64,000 nucleotides of DNA, taken from NCBI GenBank assembly GCA_947568835.1, contig OX387604.1:7223860-7287859 (forward strand), given 5' to 3'. Source of the stretch: Protonemura montana. Taxonomy: Eukaryota; Arthropoda; Insecta; Plecoptera; Nemouridae. The notes beneath the pieces were generated by a model, which saw only the letters and a list, made by a program, of their open reading frames with translations, had not been told where the DNA came from and did not search any database. Below are positions 1-13,457 of the stretch, piece after piece; the stretch's first letter is position 1; every line of letters begins with the position of its first letter. The translations under genes and the position numbers were made by a program.

Positions 1-64
1 GAGTGTTCATGGGATCTGGGACATGCTGGGAATGGGTGATGACGTGGTTGCGTTTGTGTTGTAG

Positions 65-2384
65 CTGAGCACACCGGTAACGTTTCACGAGCAACTGTCT
101 CCAGTGTGTCTCCCGCCTCCGCACCGCGAGCTGCCTGCAGGGACCGTCTGCACAGTCATCGGTTGGGGAAAACGCGAAGATAACGACGGTTAGCATACAT
201 TTCTTCAACGAGTAATAGAACGATTTGTGATTTCTCAGAGACAGCACTATACTATCTTCCCGCCCATTTCTTTAGAATTTAATTCAAACCTAGATTGAGT
301 TCCAAGCTGGTTGACAAATATTACATATAACAAGAGATTCGAGGAAAATTGGTAGACTATTCTGTACATGTGACCGTTGAAATAGCATCCTATTCTAGAG
401 TTGCTAAGAACTCGTCCATACGAGTCGCCTCGGCCTCTTCCCCCTTTGAGGGGATACCTTATCCCACCCCGCGAAAACTGGAATATGTGTTCCCGGAAAG
501 CTCAGATGGTAGAGCACCCGACCGGCGGTTGGGAGGTCTCGGGTTCGTATCCTGGTTAGGTTGCACGTTTTTCCAGTCGCACTTCCTTTCCAAATATTAT
601 TCAGTGATTTTCTAGTGAACACTTTTTGAAATTGATTGTGAAACTCACAGACCGAAACTACTTTTGTTGACTTAAGAGGACACTCATCAGGCTACGGACT
701 TTCATAATTTTGTCAGCTAACAGCATGTACTTATGCACTTTAATTTAACAACTATTGAAGGTTTACACTACATCGACATCTACCTCCATAAATCTGATAT
801 AAATAGAAAGATTATGTGTATTGGTAGGTGGATTGACCAAGTGGTGAGTCAGTTTTGTAGATATTGGGATTCAGTGGTGGCTGGTTGGTGAATGGTAGAT
901 CGTTCGTGCAAGTTCTTGGTTGATGGCAGGCGGTTGATTGATTTCAGGCTCCGAGTACGAGCCTGCCGTCAACGAAGTGCGTGTTCCGGTTCTTAACAGA
1001 GATCTGTGCAACTCATGGCTGCAACACCGCGATTTAAATGTGACAGAAGGCATGATCTGCGCAGGCTACGCTGAAGGAGGCAAGGATGCGTGCCAGGTAA
1101 CGACCTTCTGGCTCTCTAATCCTGAATTCTGTTAACACAATTCATGGTATTCGGTATCACATACATTTTTGGTACGTGGTACCAAAAGTCCTAGTAACGA
1201 AAATACTTTGAAATAACGTAGCTTCGTTGCTTTTTCACAAAACCTCTTCGTCCACACAGCTTTAACACACAAACCTTGATGTGCGTTCAGTTATGTTTTT
1301 GGTTTTCCTTGCGTGGACACACAGACTGACAATGTTTATACAATTCCCGTCTGACCTTGAGGGGCAATTCGCAGCCCGGTATTACGATCAGTGGCACTGT
1401 GCTGCTTATTAACAACACTAGCACTACATCACCAATAATTAACCCTGGCCTTATGTTCCAGTCCAAGTTAGTACGTTTTTTTCTCTACTATATGGCTTCA
1501 GTAATTCTATGTCATAACGCATTCAATACCGGTTGCTAGAGGTGCTGAAATCAACAAACTCATCGTTGGAGAGAAGTTCCACTATATAATAATGATTATT
1601 ATTTACAATAATATATACAAATACACTATTGTCTCTCTTACAAACACCGTCGGTCGTATCATCTAGCAGAAAGCTAACTCCGTTAAGTTCCACTCTTGTT
1701 AGGTTCCAGATCGAAGCAAAAATGGCTCAGACGGAAGAAAAAGCTTAGCGCAACGATTTCATTGATTTTGATTGGTTAATTTGTGGTGTTTAACGACGCA
1801 CTGTTTTGACAACGGGCTCTGTGGAACTAGCGTCGGTGAATAAGTTCGTAATGATGTTGAACCTAACCTAGGCTAAAAAGAGGGGAGGAAACACGGTGCT
1901 AGCACGTAACCTATACTTCTGACGAAAAGCACCATGGGGACCACCGGCTTAACGTCCTTTCCGAAGAATAGTACAACTCGAAAAACAGGGTTCCCCAGCA
2001 TGTTCACCTAAGGTCAAATTACCCAGCACAGTATTTCTTAGCTTCGAAAATCACGAAAATTGGTGTTCTCCAAAAATTCAAACTGTTCTTTGATGTATTT
2101 TATGCGTATTTAAACAGGGTGACTCAGGTGGTCCGCTCCTGTGCAAGGACGAGTCTGGAAGCTGGTTTGTGGGTGGTATCGTGTCCTGGGGCATCAAATG
2201 CGCCCATCCACATCTCCCTGGGGTGTACGCGTATGTACCACGGTACGTCCCTTGGATCAAGCAGCAGATGCAACTGTACAACGAGATGGACGCTGCTGCT
2301 GCCGCCGCCGCCGCCGCCGCCCTCGCGGCCTCCAGGGCGTCGCCGCCCCCACCCCCGCCGCCGCTGCCTCCACCACACGATTGA
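65..2384 (+). CDS. Corin-like trypsin-fold serine protease, C-terminal exons (5' part outside window)
   Basis: Three exons can be joined: 65-188, 948-1096 and 2118-2384. All junctions are GT-AG and the phases agree (1, then 0). The product is the second half of a chymotrypsin-fold domain. It contains VCLP, the CTVIGWGK core, the [11 protein letters not shown] segment, the catalytic-serine motif GDSGGPL encoded from base 2118, and [17 protein letters not shown] near the end. The His and Asp of the triad must lie in exons to the left of base 1. The segments [20 protein letters not shown] and [15 protein letters not shown] resemble insect corin (atrial natriuretic peptide-converting enzyme-like, a type II membrane protease); this assignment is from family memory. 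After the normal end of the domain (PWIKQQM) the protein runs into about ten alanines and a proline tract before TGA at 2382-2384. A tRNA-derived repeat lies in the first intron and a dispersed repeat in the second. Confidence 0.85.
410..600 (+). repeat. tRNA-derived SINE-like element
   Basis: This lies in the first visible intron of the protease gene. Bases 497-515 resemble a tRNA A box (AGCTCAGATGGTAGAGC). Bases 540-554 resemble a B box (GGGTTCGTATCCTGG). The spacing is that of a tRNA gene. The 5' and 3' arms do not pair as an acceptor stem, so it is a tRNA-related retroposon and not a working tRNA. The ends are approximate because no clear target duplication was found. Confidence 0.6.
1788..2015 (+). 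repeat. Dispersed repeat family, copy A (in a corin-like intron)
   Basis: This copy shares an ordered series of blocks with 19818-20135 and 24379-24672: TAACGACGCACT, CAACGGGCTCTG, GCGTCGGTGAAT, a stretch rich in ATGATG, GGTGCTAGCACGTAACCTA, GGGACCACCGGCTTAACGTC and CTTTCCGAAG. All three copies are inside introns and run in + orientation. The family is not identified here. It has no terminal inverted repeat and no convincing coding potential. Confidence 0.65.
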
Positions 2385-2715
2385 TAAAGTTGGTACTGTT
2401 GCCAATTGTAACACTTAACAAATACCAGCAACCAGCCGAGTCGATACTAGCTACCCAAATACCAGCTACCTGACTTGGTTAATGATGGTATTTTCAATAT
2501 GTCCGTACATTGTATACTACAAGGGTGATAAGTACAAGACGCCGTCGTCGTCTCGGCGTTGGCTAATGAATGGGAAATTGTAACAAACTCATAACCTGTC
2601 AAAGCGATTTGTGGAGTACGTGACGTTGAGACGAAGTTTAAGACGCTTGGTAATGCCACCAGCCTGAGACATACGTCTGCATTGTAGAGCCACAGGCAAA
2701 TGCTCTCGGCACACA

Positions 2716-2721
2716 AATAAA
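2716..2721 (+). terminator. Candidate polyadenylation signal of the corin-like gene
   Basis: AATAAA lies 332 bp downstream of the TGA at 2384. It is the first perfect hexamer I noticed in a plausible 3' UTR position. Confidence 0.4.
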
Positions 2722-5700
2722 TATTTGTTAGTTCGACGGCTAGAGGCCGGGACTTAAGGCCTGGGGGTTTGTTGTCAAAGCATACGAAATCGACTCGGGC
2801 TCAGTTGTAGCAGAGTCTACAACTCGATCGCAAAGCGCTACCCATGCAAATATTGGCTGTAAACCCGAACAATCAAATCGGAGGAGAAAATAGATCAATT
2901 TCAACTTGCGAGATCATATCTATAGCGCCTAATTTTTTGGTGGCGAATTTGATCAATATATGTTGATAAGTTTGCAACCCAAAAGATACAAAAGTATGAC
3001 AATAATACAGGCTGATATTTTTAGACAAGAGTATTCCCCATTACGTGAATCGCGGTGTGTATATCTGTAAAATTTTCTGTACACTATGCTATCATCATTA
3101 TAATATATCCCTATACATATGCACTTATTGAATATTCACATATACAGAGATATATCATAGCATAATGTTATATTATAATATATTATAATATAATATAGTA
3201 AATATATAATATATATAAGCCCCTATCAATATAAAATCAATATATTATTAATACCATAGAGTAATATATGTATAAATAATCGTATCATGGTAAGGGGAAC
3301 GGTTTGAGAAAAGTGCATTTCCAGATTCAGTAAATTTGAGAGACACGAGAACTTAAAGAATATCGCTGGATCGATATTCTTTTTGGTCTTGTTAGGTATA
3401 CAATTATCGACATACCTTGCTAGTTTAGAAACGAACACTCGTTGTATCTCTGGTTGTACTTGTACCCAAGGAAAACGGGGCCCGACCGCAATGAACTTCA
3501 AACTAGACACTACTTTAATCGGCAAATCAAATAATACTTACCAAATTCAGATCTAGAAATCGTATAATAGCTCAAGAAATAACACAGAAAACATCGTATG
3601 AATGTACACTTTTCAGAAACATGTGCTTTTGCGTTTATGTTTTAAGTGGTGTTACAGACTGAAGTAGTATAGCCTGGTTTTTAGCAAAATTGGCATGCTT
3701 GGCTGAAGAGCCACATTTTTGCGGGGCAATGATGAGTAATCTCCAAATAACTGCACTATTCCTTCAAATTCCCTTTGCGGGCCAGAAAAATAACTTGTAC
3801 TTTCCACAGTGAGACTGCCAAGGGCAGGCATCATGCTGTTTTGAAAATACTAATTAACACGATCCCCTTTGAATTAGGTTTTTATAAGGAAGCGTTTTAT
3901 GTTCATGTTATTTATACTGAGTATCAAAAAGTACAAACAAAAGATTCGGAAAAAAAAACACTATATGCGTTTTTATTTTGAGTCAAAATTTCGATAAGAG
4001 CCTAACGGAAAAAAATAACTTAAGAGACACGTTATTAAAACCGATTTAAATAGTATAGACAATTCTAAACAATGAGCATTTGTAAAAGTGCGCATCTCAT
4101 TTCGGAACTGACATCACGAGAAAATGATTTTTTTCGTTGGACAACAAGTTAAGGACGTCTTAAAAAACAAAGTTTGTCTTTTTCTAGCAATTTAAATGGA
4201 TACCGCTTATAACTAAAACCACATTGTGATGGTAGCCAAATTCCATCGACACTTTTTTGTGTCTCGTGTAGCTTTAAAGCGTGCAATTTCTTGCAGTCTG
4301 TTGTGGAATTTACCTTTTCTAAATTTGTCTTGAAAAAATCGGAAATTGGGTGGTTCTTAATCATATAATTACGTTGGAAACCCCCTGCAATATGTGCAAT
4401 GTGCAGGGATTTTCTACTTCTTATTTCGGCCTGGGCACAGTTCTACCCACTACAAGTCTGAAGGTTAGAACATGAAATAAACGCCCCCCCCCCCCCACCC
4501 ATCCCACCACACCCCACCCTCAAGATACCACAGTTAGGAGTGACTTTCAGTAAATTATCTATAAATATATACATGACCTTGACCTTCGGTAAGCGATTGA
4601 GATGGCCTCGAGGGCGCTAGGCTTAAAAATAGTAACAATAGGATACATATTATTTTTTCCTTAGTTCAGTTGAGACTCAATGATTTATTGACGTAGAAAA
4701 TCTGCTTGCCTCGAGCGCTTATCTGTAGGTAAAGTTTTCTCTATTTTTTTTTATATGACGGATATAGTGTAAACTTCAGAGATATATAAGATAAATGACA
4801 TTTTTATGATATTTTTTTTTGATTTTATTGATTTTATCGCGGCCCTTACACTTCAGGAAAGGCTCCAGTGCTTCTTCGGTCGGTACACCACTTGGATAAT
4901 AAATAAATTGCGCGACACTAATATTTAAACATGTAAGTAATGATGGACTGTGGGTCTGGGTATGTAATTGCTAAAAGTGACAGATTGGTGCTATAGTATG
5001 CTGATTTTTTTTTTGTGAAATACCTTTTCATCATTTATAGGACGAATTACAAATGTCATCGTAACATTTTAGATAATGAATGTTAAAAAATGGCAAAGTT
5101 TAATTAGCAGAATAAGTAATGCTCTAATTAGTGTTGTTAAACTGAGAATATTTATGCAGCGAGAATTTTGATATAAAAAACGAGACAGTTACTTCTGCAG
5201 AAACAGTATTTTTAAAGACTAGGGTAACCAGCTAGTAATTTCAATTTTTTTAACTTTCATAATCTACCCTGTTAAAAAGTATTTATCTCATCATATGAAG
5301 GTAAACAAAACGGGATCTGTTCGATAAAGTTTCCTGAACAAAAAAAAGTATAGGCTTGAAGATGACAATAACAAAATATTGTGACAATATTAATGTTGTA
5401 AAAATTTTTAAATTACTACCATCAATCAATTTCGAACTAATGTGCCGTTATCTACAACAAGAGACAATAACTCATCAGGCTATGAATGAACCTAATGCAG
5501 AGCAGATTTATAAAAATTGGAACCTAAGAGTTGGGCCTGAAGTTGGGTTCCTAAATAATTTGCTTTGACGAGTTTCCTTAAATATTTGAACGCACCCTGC
5601 AATTGCTGGTTAGGTATAACTAAAATGTGTGACTTAACAATCTTTGAACGACGGGAAAAATAATTATATGCATTAGATAAATATGTAGGCTAAGTGAGTA

Positions 5701-7559
5701 AAAATGAGTAGCATAATTACCTCAAAAGTATGCAAGTAACAGTTTGGATAAACACATACTCCAGTTGTATGACTATATAGTTGGTGTAGCCGTTCAGCGG
5801 CACAGAGGCCCAGAAGCTTTTTCCAATCAAAGGGTCCCGTGAGTAAATGGTCGTGAACCCTAACTAGAAATTTGCCTTTCTAGCGGCGCAAGAAAGTAAG
5901 ACATGTCAATATTAAAAATATTACCATACGGCGCTGAATTTGTGTCATAGTGTTGCGTTAATTTGGTTTACCTCACGGACCCCCATTGCAATTAGAATTG
6001 TGCCCGGAACGAGTGGCAAAGGCGGTGAGGATTTCACTGTTTGGCTTTATCTCTTTAGAGCGTCCCAGTGGAGTAAAGAAAAATAGTGATACATTCCCAA
6101 TTATTCAATATATGTTCTTATGGGAGATGCCAAAAGTAATTCTCCACATATAACCCCCCCCCCCCCCCCCCACACACACAATTTCTCAAATTTTTCTTTT
6201 GCCTACCTTTCTTGAAGGGTTTTACCTCCTTGTGCCTCTCTAGAGTTTTGGCGTACATATTTGAGATGGCTTCAGATTGAGTAATACTGTGATTTACAGT
6301 ACGAAATTACACTAGTTACTTTATTATGTGGTAGTTGGTTCTAATTTATATGCAATGTAAGTCCATTTAAGTAGTGAGCATTGCGTCCTGCAGCCTTTTG
6401 ACTTATAGCCACTTCTGGCACATCGTCTAATGTACAGCCAACGGTGTACTTATTTTGTGTTGAAATTGAAAACAACAGTGAACAGTTTATAATGCATCTT
6501 TCAGGAAAAGTGTTTGAGGATATTTGGCTTAATTGCTAATCTTCGGGGGTAAAGGTACCAATTATCCTAAATTGTTTATATTTTCCAGTCTCTGTCAAGA
6601 CCGCACTTTTTCAAACTTTTGGCAACTCCATTTTTTTTAGCTTCGCTGGCGTTTGTCATAAACTAGCTGCTGTTTCTTTAACTGTGTAAAGTGGCTGGTA
6701 GTATTACTGTTAACAAAGCCACTATTTTTAAACTACAGATTAAAGCTGATATTGTTATTACTACAGCAATACAGTACACTAACTGCTTCAGCTATTTGTA
6801 TAAAAAATATGAACGAAATCTAGTCTTCTCGGCCAGAACGGCGAAGTGACGAGTGTTCAGAGATAAAAAAAAAACCAGTAAACTCAGTGGACACTGGTGA
6901 ATCTAGTTAGATGGCCTAAATTGGAGGTAGCTAAGTAAACTTGGAAAGGTTTAATATTTTAGATAAAGTCCGCTTCAAGTGTTTTGTGTGTAGTATAGGC
7001 ATATGCATGCCTATCGTGATAATGTAGGGCTAAAGTAGCGTATATGTAACACAGATATCGTTTCAGATTTCAAAATATCCAATGGTACTGGTTCGTAGAA
7101 TAGGTTAAGTACCATTCATTACCACCAGCTATCGCCTAGTTATAACCCGTAGTAAACCAGTACACATGTTTCAAAGTGGTATTAATGTGCATGCCAATGT
7201 TTTAGATAGATGCGGAAAGTATATCATGATAATATGTTAGATGGAGATATGCAATGGAGACTATGCCTTTTGGCAGCTACATATCAATTTAAGGCACCTC
7301 TAATTAACGCTTATTCAGAATATCAATGGGCCTCCGCCCAAAGCACAGTTGGCTCCACAAAATCACTCCATAAATATTATTCCACAAAACCCCATGACAG
7401 CTACTAAGCACCGAATACTGCTTTGTACAGTAGACACACAAATCTTAAGTAACGAGAACGGACAGCAACCAAGAAGAACACTAACATTAAACAAACACAA
7501 ATAATACCCTAAGAACAAAACATACATACACACACAAACACACACGCGCGCATCCATTC

Positions 7560-8900
7560 AAACTACCTACAATTAGAATCCAAGCACATAAAACACCGGC
7601 ATTGAAATCAAATTCGTGCCACTTAATGTGATGCATTCACACAAACAGCCAAGTATCCAAATTAGCCAACACACCCAAAGATTCAAACACCCAGAGTGTC
7701 TTAAGCACTTAAAGCACTAAAATCACTTAAAGGCCCAAATTATCCAAAAAAAAACCACAGGAATCCAATGCATCCAATCCACCCAATGCACTCAATGCAC
7801 TCAATGCACCCAATGCACCCAATGCTCCAATGCACACACAGACCCAAAGCACATATAGCATCCAAAGCTCTCAAAATACTCAGCACAAAACACCCTAAGC
7901 ACCCGCCCAAAGCACCCTAAGCACTCAGAGAACTCCAAGACCTATCGTGCCAAGTACTATAAAGTACTTTATGCACTCAAGAAGTCAAAGGCCCAAATCA
8001 TCATTAGTTCCATACATTTTAATACAAAAAACACTAAAGAACTCGAAGTTCCCTAAGTAACCTTTACACCCAATATAATAACCCAAAGACCCCTAAGCAC
8101 CCAATGCACTCAATACACTTACGATTCATTACTCAAAGCACTTAACGCACTCGAAGAATCTAAATATGCACAAAACCCTAGCACTCGTAAACACTCAAAG
8201 CACTAACAATCCCATAAAACCACAAGCACCCTAGAACTCAAAGCCTCAAAGCATTAAAAAAATCCAAACCACCCTAGCATCCTAGCACTCAAAGCCCAAA
8301 GCACTAAAAAAGCCCAACCCACCATAGCACTCAAAGCCTAAAAGCACTGAAAAAATTTTAAAAACCCTGGCACTCAACGCCTCAAAGCACTAAAAAAAAA
8401 CCCAAAGTACCCTAGAACTCAAAACACTTTAAAGCACTACTAGAACTCAAAAAGCAAAAGAATTATTAGCACCCAAAGCAATCAAATCACTCAAAAACTC
8501 AAATCACTCCAAGCACTGAAATACCTAGTACCTAAATATTTAAAAGCCCAAGTATCTAACGTATCCTAATTTAAGAACATTAAAGCCACATGGCCCGAAA
8601 TACTCCTAAAACTCACAGGTCCGAAAAACCCAAAGCACTCAACGACCCAAAGACCCAAAATTAAAAATCCCTCAGAGCACAGCAAATAAACCACCGAGCA
8701 CAGTTAATCCTTGCAACCCAAGAACTGCAGGAGAGCAACCACAAAATCATAAGCACACAAGCACTAGCGCACCACCAAACAAGCATAAAAGCACTCTAGG
8801 AGACAAACACTTAGTCTCAGTACCGCACAACTATACCAGCAAGCAAGTACACAAGCACACAAGCACACTGCACATCATCTCAAAAATACAGATACACCCT
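7560..8900. repeat. Degenerate A/C-rich short-period array
   Basis: About 1.3 kb of strongly strand-asymmetric DNA. The + strand is almost entirely A, C and some T, with G mostly inside the recurring word AAGCAC. Variants of AAAGCACT, ACTCAAAGC and CCAATGCAC recur every 8 to 20 bases, for example around 7680-7730, 7780-7830, 8100-8200 and 8280-8420. Unit length and order are too irregular for a clean consensus. No coding potential is visible. Confidence 0.7.
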
Positions 8901-10614
8901 AGCCAAGTTTTTCACATTTGATTCATCTTAAGTGTTTCTTAGACCATGGGCTCGAGGAAAATCGGCTCGGGAAACTATTCTGAGTAGACACAGCTGCCTG
9001 CATTGCTGATCTTTTATGTTTGTGATCTGTGTATGCTGGGGAAGAGAAAGAGACTGTGCAGGTGTCGCAGTGGAAAACGCAGTAGGGATTGGTTTTTATT
9101 TTAACACATTTTGTAAATGATTGACTCGTTCAACTTTTATTTTGTAAAATTGTCTTTTGAGATCTCGGGATTTATTGAGCGCTGTCTATCACGGACAAAT
9201 TAACGTGTGACAATTCATCCGTCAGCCTTACATGACCTATAAAATAGAATGTTCGCTGCAAATAATAAGTATAATTATCTTATGAGTTATTTTATCTGTC
9301 ATTTCCAGAGTCCAGATTTTGTTAATTTCTTTGTTTTCCCTTGGTCTATTTGTTCCTTGTTGTTCAGTGACTGGAGTGGTGTGGGCGGGCGGAGCTGCGA
9401 TAATATCGAAATAGTTAAAGCAAAATGTGAGTGAAAACTGGAACTATTTGATGAACGTGATAATGCCACAGTTGCTTACGGTTTGGGTACCGAATGGAAT
9501 GGCCAAGGCTTTCCTCATTACACTAGTCACTTTCAGCAGAAATGAAAGCGCTCAGCCGCTAAAGCTAAGTATTTTACAGATGGCACGTCTCAACTACAAA
9601 ATCGTTCGCAATTAACGAATTATAAACGTAGCTGATTACAAACCGTCCAATCGCCAATATGTTGGAAAAAATGCATTTATTTGGTCATTTTCACGAGTTC
9701 TTTATGCTGATAAGCAAAGACAAAAGACTATCCGTCCAAGATGCAGTCAACTTATTGGCATTAAAAGATATGCCTGAAATCAGTAGGGGCATTCAACTCT
9801 TCCTGTTGGTGATTGAATGGTGTTGTATTATATTATAGAAAATAAGAACTATTCCATTTGGTTTGGTTGTTTAATTTAAAAGAGCAAATTCGTTTCTCAT
9901 TTGATAACCTTTGAAATCTTTTGCGAGACGGTACAGAGTTTTTTTTTTAAATTGAGTGGATGGCTGATTACAGTTAATTTACAGTTAAAAGCCGAGAAGA
10001 ATTCTGATAGTCTGAGATATCACGGCTGACAACGAAAGCCTGTGCATGCTAAGACACCCAGGAGCTAATCAATTATTTGTTACAGACCCTGCTAGGTACA
10101 ACTACCGCCTATTACTACTTCGTATGTAGAATAGTATAATACTGCACGTCTTCACTACTACTTATATGTGGACCAGGGAGCAGGAGACATGAATTTACTC
10201 ACAAACAAAACAATCAATCGACGATCAAGTCAATGGATTTATTTCTCGTCGTTCCTTAAATAGATCAATGTAGTAGTTATCTACGGAGAGTAGGTGCTCT
10301 CCTTTCGTGGTGTCAATTGAACAAAGGTAAAATTTATATCCTGCATCGTACTATCGGTTTTCGCTGAACAATCATTGATTATTGAAGGCATTTGATTGAT
10401 GCTGCCGACACATACCTCCGAGACAGAGATTAGAAAACCAGACTTATCATCCTAAATATCCTTGTGATTGAAAGTGAGTCATCACTTACAGTTTTGACTT
10501 TGTTTTCGTTCATTTGGCTATGTTCTTAGAACCAATTAAGAGCCATTGAACGCCAATGCAGAGTAGGTTGTCTTGCCGCCTGTCAAAATATGGTCGAGTC
10601 CAAACGCACGGAAA

Positions 10615-10700
10615 TTGATGCTGTTGCCATTGCTTTTGTGTTGCTGTTGCTGTCGCTGTTGCTGGTGGAAACGCACACCTTGCTGTTGCTCGCTCCTTGC
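10615..10700. repeat. TGCTGT-type trinucleotide repeat
   Basis: An interrupted run of TGCTGT units (GTTGCTGTTGCTGTCGCTG and neighbours) in intergenic DNA. No exon context was found on either strand. Confidence 0.6.
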
Positions 10701-11715
10701 CACAAGAAAATCGGTGCTGGTGCTCTGTAGAATTTCAGAAAGTATCGACTAAATTATAGCAATGTTGTCTGTTTTAGCATCATGAAAGCATAGAATCTAG
10801 AAAGATTATAATATCATGGTAATATATTGTATAATACCTACTGAACTGAGGAAATATTTTTTATTTAGATACTACAGGTCGATTTCTATAATAATACGAT
10901 ATGCAAAATATCTTATATAGAAATGCACTAGTTACTAAATTCACAATACCCCCCCAAAAAAAATCTCTAGATCTCATTCTCGCAATCGTGGTGGGCTTGT
11001 GATGTGATGTGCATCTAGGTATTTTTGTATCTCAGCTGAGAATTAGCTACGCAAGCTAGATAGTAAGAAGCGATTGGAGATCCACAGTCTCTAGAATCTA
11101 GTAAGAAACATGGACAGCTGATGCTGTATAGAATATAAAATAATAGTTGCTATAATGAAGTACCTGTATTGTAGGCCTTCATTTAGCTAAAACCTACTCG
11201 AAGACATTGTGTGTCAATTGAAACTCTAGGCTAAGGATAGCGCGACACTCATTACATAGGTACCTAATGCCTTCGTTGTCACCATTCACCTGTCCTCTCC
11301 GTATTTTTTTTTCTAATTTTTTTATAAATTACTAAAATGTATGTATATAGCGCCGAGGAATGCATATTTTCCTTGAATACATATTATAGCATGGATATAG
11401 AAAAATTGTCTACTATTTTCGATATCATACAATTGTTTACTTCTAAGCCAAACTCAATCAATAGAAGCAGGAATTTCAGATTTTGTTTATACACATCTGT
11501 TGACTAAATGATTACGCTCGTAAATGAATAATTTTACAGCTACCCCTTCCACAGCAGTTGTTGTAAAAGCTATCCATTACCTTGGTGTTTTCTGATTACA
11601 CGAGTCCTTCCTTAATTGAGATTAGTCGAAGGCGGCATTCACATAATCTAAACCTATACCTACCTACTGCAGATTGTCCTGTTCACCATGCTATATTAAC
11701 TATGCTAATTACATA

Positions 11716-11770
11716 TATATATATATGTGTATACATATATATATATACATATATATATGATGTATGTGTG
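11716..11770. repeat. TA/TG microsatellite
   Basis: Alternating AT and GT dinucleotides with short ACAT interruptions. Non-coding. Confidence 0.7.
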
Positions 11771-12751
11771 TCATGTAATTTTGTAAACTGGATGTAACAT
11801 GTAAGAAAAGTTCAATAAATTGACGACACGATTTCTACGACTATTATTTTACGAGTAGGGCATGGTTTTTATTGCAAAGGGTTTGGGCCAAATTAATTTT
11901 GCGAGATGAAAAAACACGGCCAAGTGTCCGTGTGATCGTGCAAATACGACCTTGAATCTGGTGAGTCTTCAAACCCGAGGTACCAAATTATGTGTTTTTA
12001 ACTTCACATTGAACAATTTCTTTAATGAGAATCAAGTGTGAATTTCTCCCTGACCAGCAAGCGAAGAAAAAAATTAGAAAGGACTCTGTTCAGCCAAAAT
12101 GTAATCCTTTTTCTACGAAATTGTAATTTTTTAATGTTTTAACTTTAGAAATGAGATTATCGGCAGTGGTTTGTTACCCAGTTTACCTCTTCTGGGACGT
12201 AGGCAATATGTGATACACACCGAAACGCAAGATAGTAAAACTCACAGGCGAACTCTGAGGAAAGGTATACTTACTAATCAAACATAAAAAAGCGGAATAA
12301 CCACGCTCAATTTTGTCAGAGTATTCAATACTATTTTTTACATTTGACTTAAATAAAATTCCGCCTCAGAAGTTACAAAAGGTATACTCGAATATTTGAG
12401 CTGTAGTGTATTTGAGCGGCAATAAATAGCGGTGATGAGACAACACTGTTCCTCGCAAAAATAGAAATTTAAAAACATTCTTAGCATCTGGAGCCTTCCG
12501 TTAATCTTTCTTTGCGTTTTCAGTTTATGTAATCAGTAGATTTAACTTCCAAGCTCGATGACATAATCTTGGCACTAAATAAAAATCTTGAGACAATTAT
12601 GTCTGGCAACACCGAATGGCATTGAGTTGTTATGGTATCTACTATGAATAATATCTGTGATTTCTAGGTTACTTGTAGTTGAAAGGTGGTTGGGATTTCT
12701 GTTGGAATGCCATCTTACAGAGTCTAAGTAAAGTATACATTCAGAAGGAAC

Positions 12752-13383
12752 ATGGTTCGGGCATGGTATATGGACGATTCGACCGAAGATCAGAGGAAGG
12801 AGCATTTTAGAACACCTCCTAAGTTTATCACATTGGGAGAATTACAAAAAGTGACTGGTGTCCAGTACTTTCAGGTTGGAATTGTCTGCCACAATTAGTT
12901 AGGTAGTAAATGAATTGAGATTGCGACATAATTTGACGTCTTAACATTAATCACCATTTTCAGCTTGGTTCTGAACAGGATGCTCTTCTAACGCAACTAA
13001 AAATTGATCGTGGCTATTCTTACGAAGATGAGATAACATGTTCTGAACAATGCCTCCCCAACTACCAAGAAAAATTGAAAAATTTCTTTACCGAGCATCT
13101 ACACACTGATGAAGAGATACGGCTCATTCTGGAGGGATGTGGATATTTTGATGTTCGTGATCCAAATGATGAATGGATCAGGATTGAAGTTGTAACTAAC
13201 GATCTGATAATAATTCCGGCTGGAATATACCACCGATTTACCCTGGATTTGACAAACTACGTGAAAGCAAAGCGTTTCTTTGTAGGAGAGCCAGTGTGGA
13301 CTCCACACAATCGGCCAGCTGATGATATGATATGCCGAAAAGAATACTTGGACCGATTGCACTCATTCAGTTGCACAATATAA
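12752..13383 (+). CDS. Adi1: Acireductone dioxygenase (1,2-dihydroxy-3-keto-5-methylthiopentene dioxygenase)
   Basis: Complete two-exon gene: 12752-12874 and 12964-13383, GT-AG, phase 0, giving 180 residues, the usual size for the family. The protein starts [15 protein letters not shown], the standard N-terminus. The cupin metal site is intact: EHLHTDEE supplies two His and one Glu, and YHRF supplies the third His. The C-terminal [17 protein letters not shown] also matches the family. ARD enzymes act in the methionine salvage pathway, oxidising acireductone to the keto acid precursor of methionine when iron is bound; with nickel the off-pathway reaction occurs. The protein is expected to be cytosolic and nuclear. 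No family member lies next to it. Its 3' end faces the chitinase gene on the other strand. Confidence 0.97.
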
Positions 13384-13425
13384 TTGCTCTAAACCTTGGT
13401 ATTGTGAAATTACATATTTACTGAA

Positions 13426-13431
13426 AATAAA
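13426..13431 (+). terminator. Polyadenylation signal of Adi1
   Basis: AATAAA 43 bp after the TAA at 13381-13383. Confidence 0.7.
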
Positions 13432-13457
13432 TCACACTACATCTCAATATAATTTCC

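Larger units (their letters stand above)
2722..12751. other. Gene-poor intergenic region
   Basis: About 10 kb with no exon I can support. The frames are short and full of stops, and no protein family was recognised. The region is AT-rich and holds a TA-rich stretch (about 3160-3230), poly(C) runs at 4484-4496 and 6154-6171, a degenerate A/C-rich array (about 7560-8900), a TGCTGT-type repeat (about 10615-10700) and a TA/TG microsatellite (about 11716-11770). Confidence 0.6.

Noticed and set aside
490..562. Functional tRNA gene
   Set aside because: A and B boxes are present but the acceptor arms do not pair, so it is treated as a tRNA-derived SINE.
2078..2473. Overlapping long frames on both strands around the protease last exon
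   Set aside because: They are produced by the GCN/CCG repeats of the true + strand exon. Only the frame with GDSGGPL continues from upstream exons.
3160..3230. TATA-rich stretch as a promoter
   Set aside because: It is a long TA-rich low-complexity stretch with no gene starting near it.
9249..9434. Plus-strand 61-residue ORF in the gene-poor region
   Set aside because: No domain recognised and no adjoining exon. The codon pattern is like the surrounding AT-rich DNA.
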